Source: Microvirga roseola
GTDB lineage: Bacteria > Pseudomonadota > Alphaproteobacteria > Rhizobiales > Beijerinckiaceae
Assembly (NCBI RefSeq): GCF_020866965.1
Contig: NZ_JAJATX010000032.1
Coordinates: 1 to 44,494, forward strand
Direction of reading: 5' to 3'
Length of the DNA: 44,494 nucleotides
Made by a program: the position numbers and the translations under genes
The notes under the pieces: generated by a model
What the model saw: only the letters and a program-made list of their open reading frames with translations
The model's database searches: none
What the model was told of the DNA's origin: nothing
In this document: piece by piece, positions 8,475 to 16,743 of the stretch
Layout of the letters: every line of letters begins with the position of its first letter
Position numbering within the stretch: the stretch's first letter is position 1

Positions 8475-9601
8475 GCTCCCTGATCGAGCATGAGCGGGGT
8501 GAGCGCATTGCGTAATCGCAAAGCGGCGGCGTCGAGGTGGCGCTCCTCGCGCACAAAACGGGCCGCAGCGGAGCCGAGGAGGCGCAGTCTGCCGCGATCC
8601 GACAGAAGCTCCTCGACGGCATCCGCGAAAGCTCCGGCATCGCCGGGCCGCGTCAGCAATCCGGTCCGGCCGTCCATCACCACGCTGGCGACGCCGCCGT
8701 AGGCTCCGGCGACCACCGGGCAGCCGTTGATCTGGGCTTCCAGCAGCACCATGCCATAGGCCTCGTTGACGGCGGGCCAGACGAGGAGGTCGGCCTGCTC
8801 ATAGAGCGCCTTGAGGGCAGCCTTGCTCTCGATCCGGCCATGAAAGCGGATGCGCGAGCCGAACGGTGCGAAAAGATGCGCGATCTCGTCCTGCGCCTCG
8901 CCATCGCCCACGATATCGAGAGACCAGGGATGCCGGGCGATGCGTTCGAGCGCGGCGGCGAGAATGCGGTAGGAAGCAAGCTTGTCGCCCTCCCGCATCA
9001 TGGCCACCGTGAGAAGACGGGGTTCGGCCTGCTCCGGCGGGCGCATTGCAGGCTCGGGCCACTCCCTCTCATCGAGGAAGGGCGGCAGGTCGACAAGCAC
9101 CTGACGGGAAGGCTTCGCCGCTTCGAGGGCCGTGCGGTCCTTGGCGGTCATGACGAAGATCGCATCCGCCCGATCGAGCGCTTCTTCCGCACCTTGATGG
9201 CCGAGGGCCCAGGGACCCTCGGCGCGCTTCGAGGCCCGCGAGCCTTCCGCGATTGCATAGGGGATGTGCAGGGCGTCCGCGACGAGCGGGCCGATCCAGT
9301 CCGGCGCCTTGTAATAGACGTGATAGGTGAACCAAAGCCGCGGCCGCTGCTCCTCGGGCAAGGTGCGGTAACGGGCGACGAGGCGGGCAGCCTCGTCGAG
9401 AGCTCGATCCCGGATCGCCTCCTGGATACCGCGATCCCCGACCTTGTCGAGACTGCGCAGGTCGCTTGCGAGATGCGGATCAAAGCCTGCCCGTTCGAGC
9501 GCTGTCAGGAGCAGGCGCGCCATGGTGCGATCACCCGAAGGGGAGGGGTGGTCCGGGCTCTTCAGCGGGGCATAGAACGCAACGGGCCTGACGACGCTCA
9601 C
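8471..9601 (-). CDS. Glycosyltransferase family 4 protein
   Basis: GT-B fold glycosyltransferase, 376 residues, probably cytoplasmic. The N-terminus VSVVRPVAFYAPLKSPDHP and SGDRTMARLLLTAL match the acceptor-side start of GT4 enzymes. The C-terminal half has RLLTVAMMREGDK, HGRIESKAALKALYEQADLLVWP, and the donor-site ExxxxxxxE-type segment EAYGMVLLEAQINGCPVVAG. I chose the GTG at 9601 because it overlaps the upstream GT stop by 4 nt (GTGA) and includes the Gly-rich acceptor loop; the next ATG, at the TMARLL segment, would delete it. The longer open frame upstream is an out-of-frame shadow of the previous gene. Confidence 0.88.
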   Translation of the reverse strand: MSVVRPVAFYAPLKSPDHPSPSGDRTMARLLLTALERAGFDPHLASDLRSLDKVGDRGIQEAIRDRALDEAARLVARYRTLPEEQRPRLWFTYHVYYKAPDWIGPLVADALHIPYAIAEGSRASKRAEGPWALGHQGAEEALDRADAIFVMTAKDRTALEAAKPSRQVLVDLPPFLDEREWPEPAMRPPEQAEPRLLTVAMMREGDKLASYRILAAALERIARHPWSLDIVGDGEAQDEIAHLFAPFGSRIRFHGRIESKAALKALYEQADLLVWPAVNEAYGMVLLEAQINGCPVVAGAYGGVASVVMDGRTGLLTRPGDAGAFADAVEELLSDRGRLRLLGSAAARFVREERHLDAAALRLRNALTPLMLDQGA

Positions 9602-10869
9602 ACCGGCTCCGGCTCTTTCTGGCTGATATTGGCCGTCGCCAGCAGGCAGCTCTCCAGAACGTCGATGCCGCCCTCCATGGAGAAGTCCCGCCGCAGGCGC
9701 TCGAAGGCGGCATCGCCGAAGGATCGCCGCTGCTCGGGATCTCGGGCGAGCAGGTTCAGCGCATTGGACAGCGCCTCCCAGTCGCCCGGCGGCACGAGCT
9801 GGCCCTCGGCCCCGTTGCGGATGAACTCGGGAATGCCGGCGAAGTCGGTTGCGACGATGGCGAGCTTCTGGCTCGCCGCCTCCATGAGCACGTTCGGCAG
9901 CCCGTCCCGGTCGCCGGACTTGGCCTCCTTGGACGGCAGCACGAAGAGATCGGCCTCGCGCAGCAATGCGATGATGTCGGGTTGGGCCTTTGGGCCGAGG
10001 AAGGCGACCTTGTCCGCGATGCCGGCCGCCTCCGCCTGCTTCTTGAGACTGTTCAGGAGATCCCCGCCGCCCACATGGGCGAGGCGCCAGTGCAGACCGG
10101 CAGGCAGGGCGGCAAGCGCTCTGATGAGATCGCCGAATCCCTTTTTCGCCACCGCCCGCCCGATGGAGACGATGCGCACCGGGTCCATGGGGTCGGTGCC
10201 GTCCCGCACGGGACGGCTGTCCGGCGGGGCGGGGAAGCGGGATAGATCGAGGCCGTGATAGACGAGCGACACGCGCTCGGGCGAGGAGAGGGACTGCAGG
10301 TGCCGTGCGCCTTGCGCGGTGCAGGTCACGCCCCAGCGGGCCTCCTTCATCTTCTCTCGCTTCTCCCAATCGGGCGTGGTCCAGATGTCCTTGGCATGGG
10401 CCGAGAAGGTCCAGCTGCGGCCGGTGATGAGGGCGGCATAGCGGACGACCGACGCAGGCGTATGGAGATAATGCACATGCAGGTGCCGCACCTCGGCGGG
10501 CAACTCGCGGGCCATGACGAAGGCCTGGCCCAGTCGGCGGACGCGGTTGGCCGTGAAATCCCGTTTGAGGTCCCGGCCGAAGGCTTTGAGCGTGGGCCAG
10601 AACCCCTTCCGTCCAAGACACCAGGCTGCGCCGCGCAGCACGCGCAGGGGCTCCTCGTAGAGATACTCCGGCAGATAGGTCACGCGCGCCCTGATGGCCT
10701 TGTTCATGGGATGCACCGCCTTCTCGGTCGGGTGCCGCAGGGACCAGATCTCGAGATCGAGGCCGCGCTGTTCGAGGGCAAGGATCTCCTGCGCGATGAA
10801 GGTCTCGGACAGGCGCGGATAGCCTTTCACGGTGATGGCGATCCGCCGGGCTGATGGGGAAGGAAGCAT
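9598..10869 (-). CDS. Glycosyltransferase family 4, colanic-acid/EPS type
   Basis: GT4 glycosyltransferase of 423 residues. It opens ITVKGYPRLSETFIAQEILALEQRG, the sequence found in exopolysaccharide and colanic-acid GT4 enzymes (WcaL/EpsF-like). HVHYLHTPASVV and TFSAHAKDIW lie in the acceptor half. The donor half has IVSIGRAVAKKGFGDLIRAL, then ADLFVLPSKEAKSGDRDGLPNVLMEAAS with the conserved acidic pair. The gap from the upstream COG4671-type gene is 8 nt and the overlap with the downstream GT4 is 4 nt, so expression is coupled. Sugar specificity is not readable. Confidence 0.88.
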   Translation of the reverse strand: MLPSPSARRIAITVKGYPRLSETFIAQEILALEQRGLDLEIWSLRHPTEKAVHPMNKAIRARVTYLPEYLYEEPLRVLRGAAWCLGRKGFWPTLKAFGRDLKRDFTANRVRRLGQAFVMARELPAEVRHLHVHYLHTPASVVRYAALITGRSWTFSAHAKDIWTTPDWEKREKMKEARWGVTCTAQGARHLQSLSSPERVSLVYHGLDLSRFPAPPDSRPVRDGTDPMDPVRIVSIGRAVAKKGFGDLIRALAALPAGLHWRLAHVGGGDLLNSLKKQAEAAGIADKVAFLGPKAQPDIIALLREADLFVLPSKEAKSGDRDGLPNVLMEAASQKLAIVATDFAGIPEFIRNGAEGQLVPPGDWEALSNALNLLARDPEQRRSFGDAAFERLRRDFSMEGGIDVLESCLLATANISQKEPEPV

Positions 10870-10877
10870 CCGTGAGG

Positions 10878-12155
10878 TTACTCGGCGGCCTGATGATAGG
10901 CGGGCTTGAACGGGGCAGATTCCAGGAGAGCCTTAAGCCGCTCCTGCACCCGGTCAAGTCCATCGAGCAGGCCGGGAATGACCACCTCGGACGGGCGCGG
11001 CTGCGAAGAGAGCCGGCGCAGGGCCTCCGCCATGCGCTCAGGCGTCCGCGGCTCCTTGTAGTCGCTCAACATGCTGGCGAGGCCCAGCCGCTCGGCCTCG
11101 ACGGCGCGGATATACTGCTCCAGCCGCGGCCTGGTGCGCGGGACGATGAGTGAGCGCTTGTCGAAGGACAGGATCTCGCAGAAGGTGTTGTAGCCGCCCA
11201 TCGCCACAACCGCCTCGGCCTTCTTCATCAGCCACTCGATCTTGTTGTCGAAGGAGAGCACGTCGAGCTTCGGCTGCCGCGCGATGCGCTCCACGAAGGA
11301 GCGGCGCATATCCCGGTCGATGAAGGGACCGAAGACGATCAGCGCCGGTATTTCCAGCCTGCCATCGGCCTCGTAGGCTGAGATCACCCAGTCGATCAGG
11401 TCGTCGCCGTCTCCGCCTCCGCCCGTGGTCACGAGGATGAAGGGCTGCTTCGTGATCTTGGGGTACTTGTTGAGGGAGGGCGTCGGCGGCACGTCCCGGC
11501 GCAAGTATCCCGTATAGGTGATCCGGCGCTCCACCTCGGGGGGAATGTCCAGAGCTTGGAGCGGCTGGTAGACGTCCTTCAGGCCATAGACCCAGATCTC
11601 GTCGTAGTAGCGGGCGAGTGCGGCCTTCGCACCTTTGCGCTCCCATTCGGGAACGAGGAGGGCGGGCTCGTCCATGACGTCGCGGATGCCGAGCACGAGG
11701 CGGCAGCCTGTCCCCTGCAGGTAGTCGAGGGCAGGCAGGATCTCGCCGCGAAAGCCCGTCGGCTCCTTGTCCACAATAAAGATGTCGGGCTGGAAAGCCC
11801 TCGCGGTCTGGAGGATCAGGGTCTGACGCAGGCCAACCGCCTCGTCCAGGCCGACATTGAGATTGAGCGAACGGTAGTCGCCGTCGGGCAACTTGGTGAC
11901 GCCTGGAATGCGAATGTAGTCCACGCCGCTGCCGAACTCGAAATTGCCGATCACGGGCGAGCCGGAGATGATGACGACCGAGGTGCCGGGGCGCTCCGTC
12001 ACGATCGCATTGGCAATGGCCCGGGAGCGCCGCAGATGCCCGAGCCCGAATGTGTCATGACTGTAGATGAGGACCCTCGCGTCGCGCGAACGACGAAGGA
12101 CCGGAGCCGGTGGGGGGCTCGTGTCCTGTGAGGAGTCCTTGACCGGCTTTGCCAT
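10878..12155 (-). CDS. MurG-like predicted glycosyltransferase (COG4671 type)
   Basis: First gene of the glycosyltransferase operon, 425 residues. It has YSHDTFGLGHLRRSRAIANAI at the N-terminus (the GLGHLRRS variant of the MurG-like GxGGH loop), ILVTTGGGGDGDDLI at the domain junction, and VVAMGGYNTFCEILSFDKRSLIVPR in the donor-binding half. It is a distant paralogue of the GT half of the gene at 6552-8474. No signal peptide; a basic, Pro-rich 25-residue N-terminal tail precedes the fold. AAGGG sits about 8 nt before the ATG. A divergent promoter region of 161 bp separates it from the ABC-like gene on the plus strand. Confidence 0.82.
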   Translation of the reverse strand: MAKPVKDSSQDTSPPPAPVLRRSRDARVLIYSHDTFGLGHLRRSRAIANAIVTERPGTSVVIISGSPVIGNFEFGSGVDYIRIPGVTKLPDGDYRSLNLNVGLDEAVGLRQTLILQTARAFQPDIFIVDKEPTGFRGEILPALDYLQGTGCRLVLGIRDVMDEPALLVPEWERKGAKAALARYYDEIWVYGLKDVYQPLQALDIPPEVERRITYTGYLRRDVPPTPSLNKYPKITKQPFILVTTGGGGDGDDLIDWVISAYEADGRLEIPALIVFGPFIDRDMRRSFVERIARQPKLDVLSFDNKIEWLMKKAEAVVAMGGYNTFCEILSFDKRSLIVPRTRPRLEQYIRAVEAERLGLASMLSDYKEPRTPERMAEALRRLSSQPRPSEVVIPGLLDGLDRVQERLKALLESAPFKPAYHQAAE

Positions 12156-12201
12156 ATGGCGGCCCTTGGTGAGAACGGGGTTCCGCCTTACTCAGCGGCA
12201 G

Positions 12202-12229
12202 TTGACGTTATGACGCCCGCCTCTAACCT
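12202..12229 (+). promoter_or_regulatory. Candidate sigma-70 promoter for the ABC-like/cNMP operon
   Basis: TTGACG (12202-12207) and TAACCT (12224-12229) are separated by 16 bp in the divergent intergenic region, pointing to the gene at 12317. The -35 matches consensus at 5 of 6 positions. The assignment is by eye only; the promoter physically overlaps the candidate minus-strand promoter. Confidence 0.4.
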
Positions 12230-12234
12230 TGCAA
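12207..12234 (-). promoter_or_regulatory. Candidate sigma-70 promoter for the glycosyltransferase operon
   Basis: Read on the minus strand, TTGCAA (12234-12229) and CATAAC (12212-12207) are 16 bp apart and point to the gene starting at 12155. Its -10 overlaps the -35 of the plus-strand candidate and vice versa, so both could not be occupied at once. Confidence 0.35.
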
Positions 12235-12316
12235 TAGTCTTCGCTCCTCAAATTTTGGTGGCGATCGGGTTCGGAAAGAGGCGTCGCTCCGGCAAGTTGG
12301 GGTGTGGTATCGGTGA

Positions 12317-15043
12317 GTGATGGATAAGAGCCTCTTCCGATATATCTGGAAGCATTCCAGGCGCGACCAGCTGTTCGTCTGCGCTATCGTGCTGATTTCT
12401 CAGCCGTTTTATTTCATGTCTCTAGATTTGCCTCGCCAGATCGTGAACCAGGCGATCCAGGGCGAGGCGTTCATGCAGGGCAACCTGACGGCCCCTTTCC
12501 TGCGGATCGGCTTCGATCTGCCGGAATGGCTGGGTGGCGGCTCCGTGCGGATCTTCGAGGGATTTGAGCTCGGACGCGTCGGCCTGCTCCTGGGATTGTC
12601 CTGCCTTTTTCTCGCCTTCGTGGTTATCAACGGCCTTTTCAAATACTGGATCAACGTCTCGAAGGGCGTGCTTGGCGAACGGATGCTGAGGCGCATGCGC
12701 TTCGACCTCTTCGCGATGGTGCTGCGCTTCACGCCGGATGCGTTACGTAACGTCAAATCTTCGGAAACGGCAACGATCATCAAGGACGAGGTCGAGCCCA
12801 TCGGGGGCTTCATCGGGGACGCCTTCATCACGCCGATTTTTCTCGGAATGCAGGCGACCACGGCCCTTTTCTTCATCATGGTGCAGAACATCTGGCTAGG
12901 CCTCATGGCGCTTGCCGTGATCGCGGTCCAGTTCACGATCATTCCCCGCCTGCGGCGCGAATTGCTGCGCCTCGGCAAGCAGCGTCAGCTCGCCTCGCGC
13001 CAATTCGCGGGCCGCATCGCCGAGGTCCTCGACGGGGTCGAGGTCGTGCATGTGCACAACGCTGCTGATTGGGAGAAGGCCGAGATCGGCCATCGGCTCT
13101 ACAAGCTTTTCGATATCCGGCTGCGGATCTACAACCGGAAATTCATCGTCAAATTCATCAACAACTTCCTGGCGCAGCTCACCCCCTTCTTCTTCTACGC
13201 CATCGGCGGCTACTTCGCCTTGCGGGGCACCCTCAACATCGGCCAACTGGTGGCCGTCATCAACGCCTACCGGGAGCTGCCGCCGCCCCTGAAGGAGCTG
13301 ATCGACTGGGACCAGCAGCGCCTCGACGTGCAGGTGAAATACGATCAGGTCACGCAGCACTTCGCAGAAGAGCGGCTCGCGCCCCTGGCGGCAGCCCGCG
13401 AGGCGGCGGAAGACAAGGACCGGCCCTTAACCGGCCCCCTTGTCGGCGACGACATCCGCGTCAGCGACTCCCATGGCGGCATGATTCTCGAAGGAGCCTC
13501 TTTCTCCATCGACCTGCCGGCCCGGGTCGCCGTGATCTCCAACGGGGGCGCGGCAGCCAGCACCCTGGCCCGGATCGTCGCCCGGCGACAGCAGGGCTTC
13601 GGGGGGCAGGTCCGCATCGGCGACAGGGACCTGATGAGGCTGCCGGCGTCGGTAGTGGGTCGCCGGATCGCCTATGCGGGCATCGACCCGATCCTTTTTC
13701 CGGGCAGCATCCGCGACAACCTGATCTACGGCCTGCGCTCCAAACCCCTCGGCAGAACCGAGGAAGACCAGCGGGAGGCCGAGCGCCGCATCCGGGAGGC
13801 TCTCAGGACCGGAAATCCCATCGAGAACATCGCCGACCAGTGGATCGATTACGAGCGCGTCGGTGCAAGGGACGAGCAGGACCTCGACCGAATCCTGGTC
13901 GATCTCCTCAACCGGATCGGCATGAGCGAGGAGATCTATCTCTTCGGCCTCGCTGCCCGGATCGATCCGGATCGCTACCCGGCCCTGGCCGAGCGGCTGG
14001 TCGAAGCGCGCCAGCGGCTGCACGAGACCTTCCAATCGAACGATATGGCGGATCTCGTCGAGCCCTTCGACGCGGAGCGCTACAACGATCAGGCCACCAT
14101 CGCCGAGAATCTCCTGTTCGGCGTCCCCGTCGCCGAGGAGTTCATGGGCCGGAATCTGGCGCAGAACACCCAGTTCCGCAGCGCCATCGACCGCGCCAAG
14201 CTGACTGACGATCTGGTCCGCATGGGCCTGCAGATCGCCGAGACCATGACGGAAATCTTCGAGGGGCTGCCCCCCGGCCACTCGCTCTTCGAACAGTTCT
14301 CCTTCATCGGGGCGGACGAATTGACGGATTTCCAGGTCATTCTGCGCCGCCACGCCAAGGAGAACGGAGACCTCCGGCGCGAGGACCGGATCAGGCTCCT
14401 GTCCCTTCCGCTCGCCTATATCGAGGCCCGCCACCGTCTCGCCCTGCTCGACGACGAACTAAAGAGCCGCCTCGTGGAGGCGCGCCGTATCGTGCGCGCG
14501 ACTCTCGACAAGACCGGGACCGCAGGGGTGGAGTTCTACGACCCGGACAGGATCTGCGCGGCGGCCCCGCTGCGGGACAACCTCCTGTTCGGGCGGGTGA
14601 GCTACCGGGTCGCCAATGCCAGGGCCAGGGTCGCCGAAGCCATGGCGGCGGTGATCCACGACCTCGGCCTCTTGGAGGACGTCAAGCGCCTCGGCCTCGA
14701 CCACCAGGTTGGGACGGCGGGTCGGCTCCTGTCGGCCCGGGAGCGGGCGAGCGTCAACCTCGTCCGCTGCCTGGTGAAGAAGCCGGATTTTCTCGTCATC
14801 GACGGGGCGCTCGCGCCCTTCGACGAGGCGCGCAGTCAGCAGATGACCGAGCTGTTGCTCGAGCTTTTCAGGCAACAAAGCCTGTTCATGGTACTGCCGA
14901 ATGATCGACAGGCAGGACCTTTCGATGTTCAGATGCGCTTCCGCGATGGACAAATAATCACAGACAAGGCGGCAAAGCCGGCGTCGCAGGCCAACAGGCC
15001 CGATACGCAAGCCGCCCGACCGATAGCAGGAGAGGTGGCATGA
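12317..15043 (+). CDS. ABC-exporter-like membrane protein with degenerate, expanded nucleotide-binding domain
   Basis: A 908-residue protein. Residues 1-350 resemble an ABC exporter membrane domain (helices near 20-40, 90-115, 165-205, 285-310; coupling region HNAADWEKAEIGHRL). The C-terminal part follows the NBD layout, but every catalytic motif is altered: Walker A is SNGGAAAST (408-416, Lys replaced by Ala), the Q-loop Gln is replaced (YAGIDPILFPGS), the signature is LSARERASVNLVR instead of LSGGQ, Walker B is FLVIDGALAPFD (Glu to Gly at 830), and the H-loop region reads VLPNDRQ. Walker A to signature spans about 390 residues against some 110-130 normally. The frame is fully open, so decay is unlikely. 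The start is GTG at 12317 or ATG at 12320; no strong ribosome site decides. Its stop overlaps the next ATG (ATGA). Confidence 0.8.
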   Translation: MMDKSLFRYIWKHSRRDQLFVCAIVLISQPFYFMSLDLPRQIVNQAIQGEAFMQGNLTAPFLRIGFDLPEWLGGGSVRIFEGFELGRVGLLLGLSCLFLAFVVINGLFKYWINVSKGVLGERMLRRMRFDLFAMVLRFTPDALRNVKSSETATIIKDEVEPIGGFIGDAFITPIFLGMQATTALFFIMVQNIWLGLMALAVIAVQFTIIPRLRRELLRLGKQRQLASRQFAGRIAEVLDGVEVVHVHNAADWEKAEIGHRLYKLFDIRLRIYNRKFIVKFINNFLAQLTPFFFYAIGGYFALRGTLNIGQLVAVINAYRELPPPLKELIDWDQQRLDVQVKYDQVTQHFAEERLAPLAAAREAAEDKDRPLTGPLVGDDIRVSDSHGGMILEGASFSIDLPARVAVISNGGAAASTLARIVARRQQGFGGQVRIGDRDLMRLPASVVGRRIAYAGIDPILFPGSIRDNLIYGLRSKPLGRTEEDQREAERRIREALRTGNPIENIADQWIDYERVGARDEQDLDRILVDLLNRIGMSEEIYLFGLAARIDPDRYPALAERLVEARQRLHETFQSNDMADLVEPFDAERYNDQATIAENLLFGVPVAEEFMGRNLAQNTQFRSAIDRAKLTDDLVRMGLQIAETMTEIFEGLPPGHSLFEQFSFIGADELTDFQVILRRHAKENGDLRREDRIRLLSLPLAYIEARHRLALLDDELKSRLVEARRIVRATLDKTGTAGVEFYDPDRICAAAPLRDNLLFGRVSYRVANARARVAEAMAAVIHDLGLLEDVKRLGLDHQVGTAGRLLSARERASVNLVRCLVKKPDFLVIDGALAPFDEARSQQMTELLLELFRQQSLFMVLPNDRQAGPFDVQMRFRDGQIITDKAAKPASQANRPDTQAARPIAGEVA

Positions 15044-15486
15044 CCCTTGAGGCCGAGGTTCAATCCTTGCGTCAGGTGCCGATGTTCAAGGAAATCGACC
15101 CCGCCCGCCTGAAGCTTCTCGCCTTCACGAGCGAGCGGGTTCAGTTCGCGGGCGGACAGCGCTTCTTCTCGCAGGGCGACCATTCCGATGCAGCCTATGT
15201 GATCCTCGAGGGGCGGGCGCACGTGCTCCTCAACACGCCGGGAGGAGAGATCCAGGTGGCCGAACTCGGCGGCAATGCTTTGGTCGGCGAAATGGGCATC
15301 CTCTCCGACACGCCCCGTTCGGCCACGATCATGGCGACCGAACCGACCACGGCGCTACGGATCGACAAGCGGGTCTTCCTCGAATTGCTGGCCCAGTTCC
15401 CTCAGATGTCGCTCGCCGTCATGCGCGAGCTGGCGCAGCGTCTGGAGCGCACGAACGCCCAGCTGGTGGCCCAATCCTCCTCCTGA
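15040..15486 (+). CDS. Stand-alone cyclic-nucleotide-binding domain protein
   Basis: A 148-residue protein made of one Crp/Fnr-type cNMP-binding domain. The beta-roll runs over about residues 15-115, with FSQGDHSDAAYVILEGRAHV and a phosphate-binding cassette GEMGILSDTPRSATI (83-97) that keeps Glu84 and Arg93, so cAMP or cGMP binding is plausible. A C-terminal helix follows. There is no helix-turn-helix, so it is not a DNA-binding regulator by itself. The 4-nt ATGA overlap with the ABC-like gene implies translational coupling and a partner role, possibly as its regulatory subunit (inference). Confidence 0.85.
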   Translation: MTLEAEVQSLRQVPMFKEIDPARLKLLAFTSERVQFAGGQRFFSQGDHSDAAYVILEGRAHVLLNTPGGEIQVAELGGNALVGEMGILSDTPRSATIMATEPTTALRIDKRVFLELLAQFPQMSLAVMRELAQRLERTNAQLVAQSSS

Positions 15487-15505
15487 GGAGTTAAAAAGGG
15501 GGGCT

Positions 15506-15532
15506 CTCTTTGGGGAAAACTGCCCCAAAGAG
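15506..15532. terminator. Strong hairpin after the cNMP-binding gene
   Basis: A perfect 10-bp stem (CTCTTTGGGG / CCCCAAAGAG) with a 7-nt loop lies 20 nt after the stop codon. The plus-strand tail (TCGAATTAACCC) is only weakly T-rich, so it may be a terminator or an mRNA-stabilising hairpin. Confidence 0.45.
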
Positions 15533-15620
15533 TCGAATTAACCCTTCATTTACCGTCAAGCTGACCGATTCTCGTCACATCTACCCGGCAACCCTTGTGC
15601 TCAGAACCAAGCAAGGGAAG

Positions 15621-15640
15621 ATCCGGCCGCCCGGCCGGAT
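15621..15640. promoter_or_regulatory. Palindrome in the lytic transglycosylase leader
   Basis: ATCCGGCCG and CGGCCGGAT are perfect 9-bp arms around a 2-bp centre, ending 17 nt before the ATG at 15658. It could be an operator on DNA or, with slippage, a leader hairpin near the ribosome site. Function is unknown. Confidence 0.35.
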
Positions 15641-15657
15641 TGTGCGGGAAACAAGTG

Positions 15658-16743
15658 ATGCCAGTACCTGCGAGATCGCTGCTGTGCGCAGTGCCGCAAC
15701 CTGTTGCGGACGGGCGCAAGAGTGGTGGACGACGCAACAGCCGTTCACTTCGTTTTATCCTCGGCCTTGGCCTCCTGATGGGATTTCAAGGCATGGTGGC
15801 GGGTCCCGCCGCCGTGGCGACTCTGCCCAGCGCCCTGACGGCGCGCCCCTATGCGGTCGCCCCGAAGCCGGTCATCGAGCCGAAGCTTCAGACCGCCTCG
15901 CTCCAGTTCACGCCCCGGCTCGCCAGTGATCCGGCCCTGTTCCGGGCGATCATCGAAGAGGCCTTTCCGTTCGTGAAGCGCCGTTCGGCCAAGCCCGTGC
16001 AGCAGCCGACACCTGAGGAGCTGGCGGGTGATCCGGACGAGCTCATCGCGTTCGGCGGGCGCAACGTGCCGCGCTGGCTGGTCCATTCCATACTCAAGGC
16101 GGCTCATGTGACGGGCGTCGATCCGGTCTACATGATGACCCTGGCCGATGTGGAATCGAGCCTGTCGCCCGAGGCGAAGGCCCGGACCTCTTCCGCCGAA
16201 GGCCTCTTCCAGTTCATCGACAGCACCTGGATCGAGACCGTCTACGCCCATGCGGCCGATTACGGCTTTCAGGGCGCTGCGGAGGCGATCCGCTATGTCA
16301 ATGGAGAGCTGGCGGTCGATCCCAAGCACCGGGAATGGGTCATGAACCTGCGCACCGATCCCTACTTCTCGGCGCTCATGGCAGGCGAGCTGATCAAGGA
16401 CGTGGAGCGGGCCCTCCAGGCGCAAGGGGAGCGCGAACTGGCCGAGGCCGAACTCTACCTCGCCCATTTCCTCGGCGCGTCCAGCGCAGTCCGCTTCCTC
16501 GAAGTGCTGGACCAGGATCCCAACATGCGGGCCTCCAAGCTCTTCCCGAAGGCGGCGAGGGCCAATGCGGGGCTGTTCATGGACGGCAAGGGCCGCCGCC
16601 GCCGGGCCGTCAGCGTTGCGGAACTCTACAACAAGATCGACACGAAGATCGTCCGCCGCCTGGACCGCTACGACGACATCGGCCCCTTCCTCGCCGAGGT
16701 CACGCGCGAGCCGACCGTGGAGACCACGGCCTCGGTGGAGTGA
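15658..16743 (+). CDS. Exported lytic transglycosylase (SLT domain)
   Basis: Periplasmic peptidoglycan lyase, 361 residues. A basic N-terminal stretch (GRRNSRSLR) precedes a hydrophobic helix (FILGLGLLMGF) near residues 35-55, giving a long signal sequence or anchor. The SLT core has the catalytic Glu166 in LADVESSLSP, then SSAEGLFQFIDSTWIETV, the usual S-x-x-G-L-x-Q-F motif, and YLAHFLGASSAVRFL further on. The C-terminal 100 residues are basic and not recognised. The ATG at 15658 is used; an in-frame GTG lies directly before it, and a longer frame opens at 15595 without good signals. It ends directly against the convergent RAM-domain gene. Confidence 0.82.
   Translation: MPVPARSLLCAVPQPVADGRKSGGRRNSRSLRFILGLGLLMGFQGMVAGPAAVATLPSALTARPYAVAPKPVIEPKLQTASLQFTPRLASDPALFRAIIEEAFPFVKRRSAKPVQQPTPEELAGDPDELIAFGGRNVPRWLVHSILKAAHVTGVDPVYMMTLADVESSLSPEAKARTSSAEGLFQFIDSTWIETVYAHAADYGFQGAAEAIRYVNGELAVDPKHREWVMNLRTDPYFSALMAGELIKDVERALQAQGERELAEAELYLAHFLGASSAVRFLEVLDQDPNMRASKLFPKAARANAGLFMDGKGRRRRAVSVAELYNKIDTKIVRRLDRYDDIGPFLAEVTREPTVETTASVE

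Noticed and set aside
8471..10963. 830-codon minus-strand frame that could suggest a giant fused glycosyltransferase
   Set aside because: Only the part from 9601 down matches GT4; the rest lies out of frame over the real gene at 9598-10869. The GTG at 9601 gives a normal 4-nt overlap.
12317..15043. Reading the ABC-like gene as a decaying pseudogene
   Set aside because: There is no stop or frameshift over 2.7 kb, the codon pattern is normal, and the downstream gene is coupled to it. Conservation in relatives would settle it.
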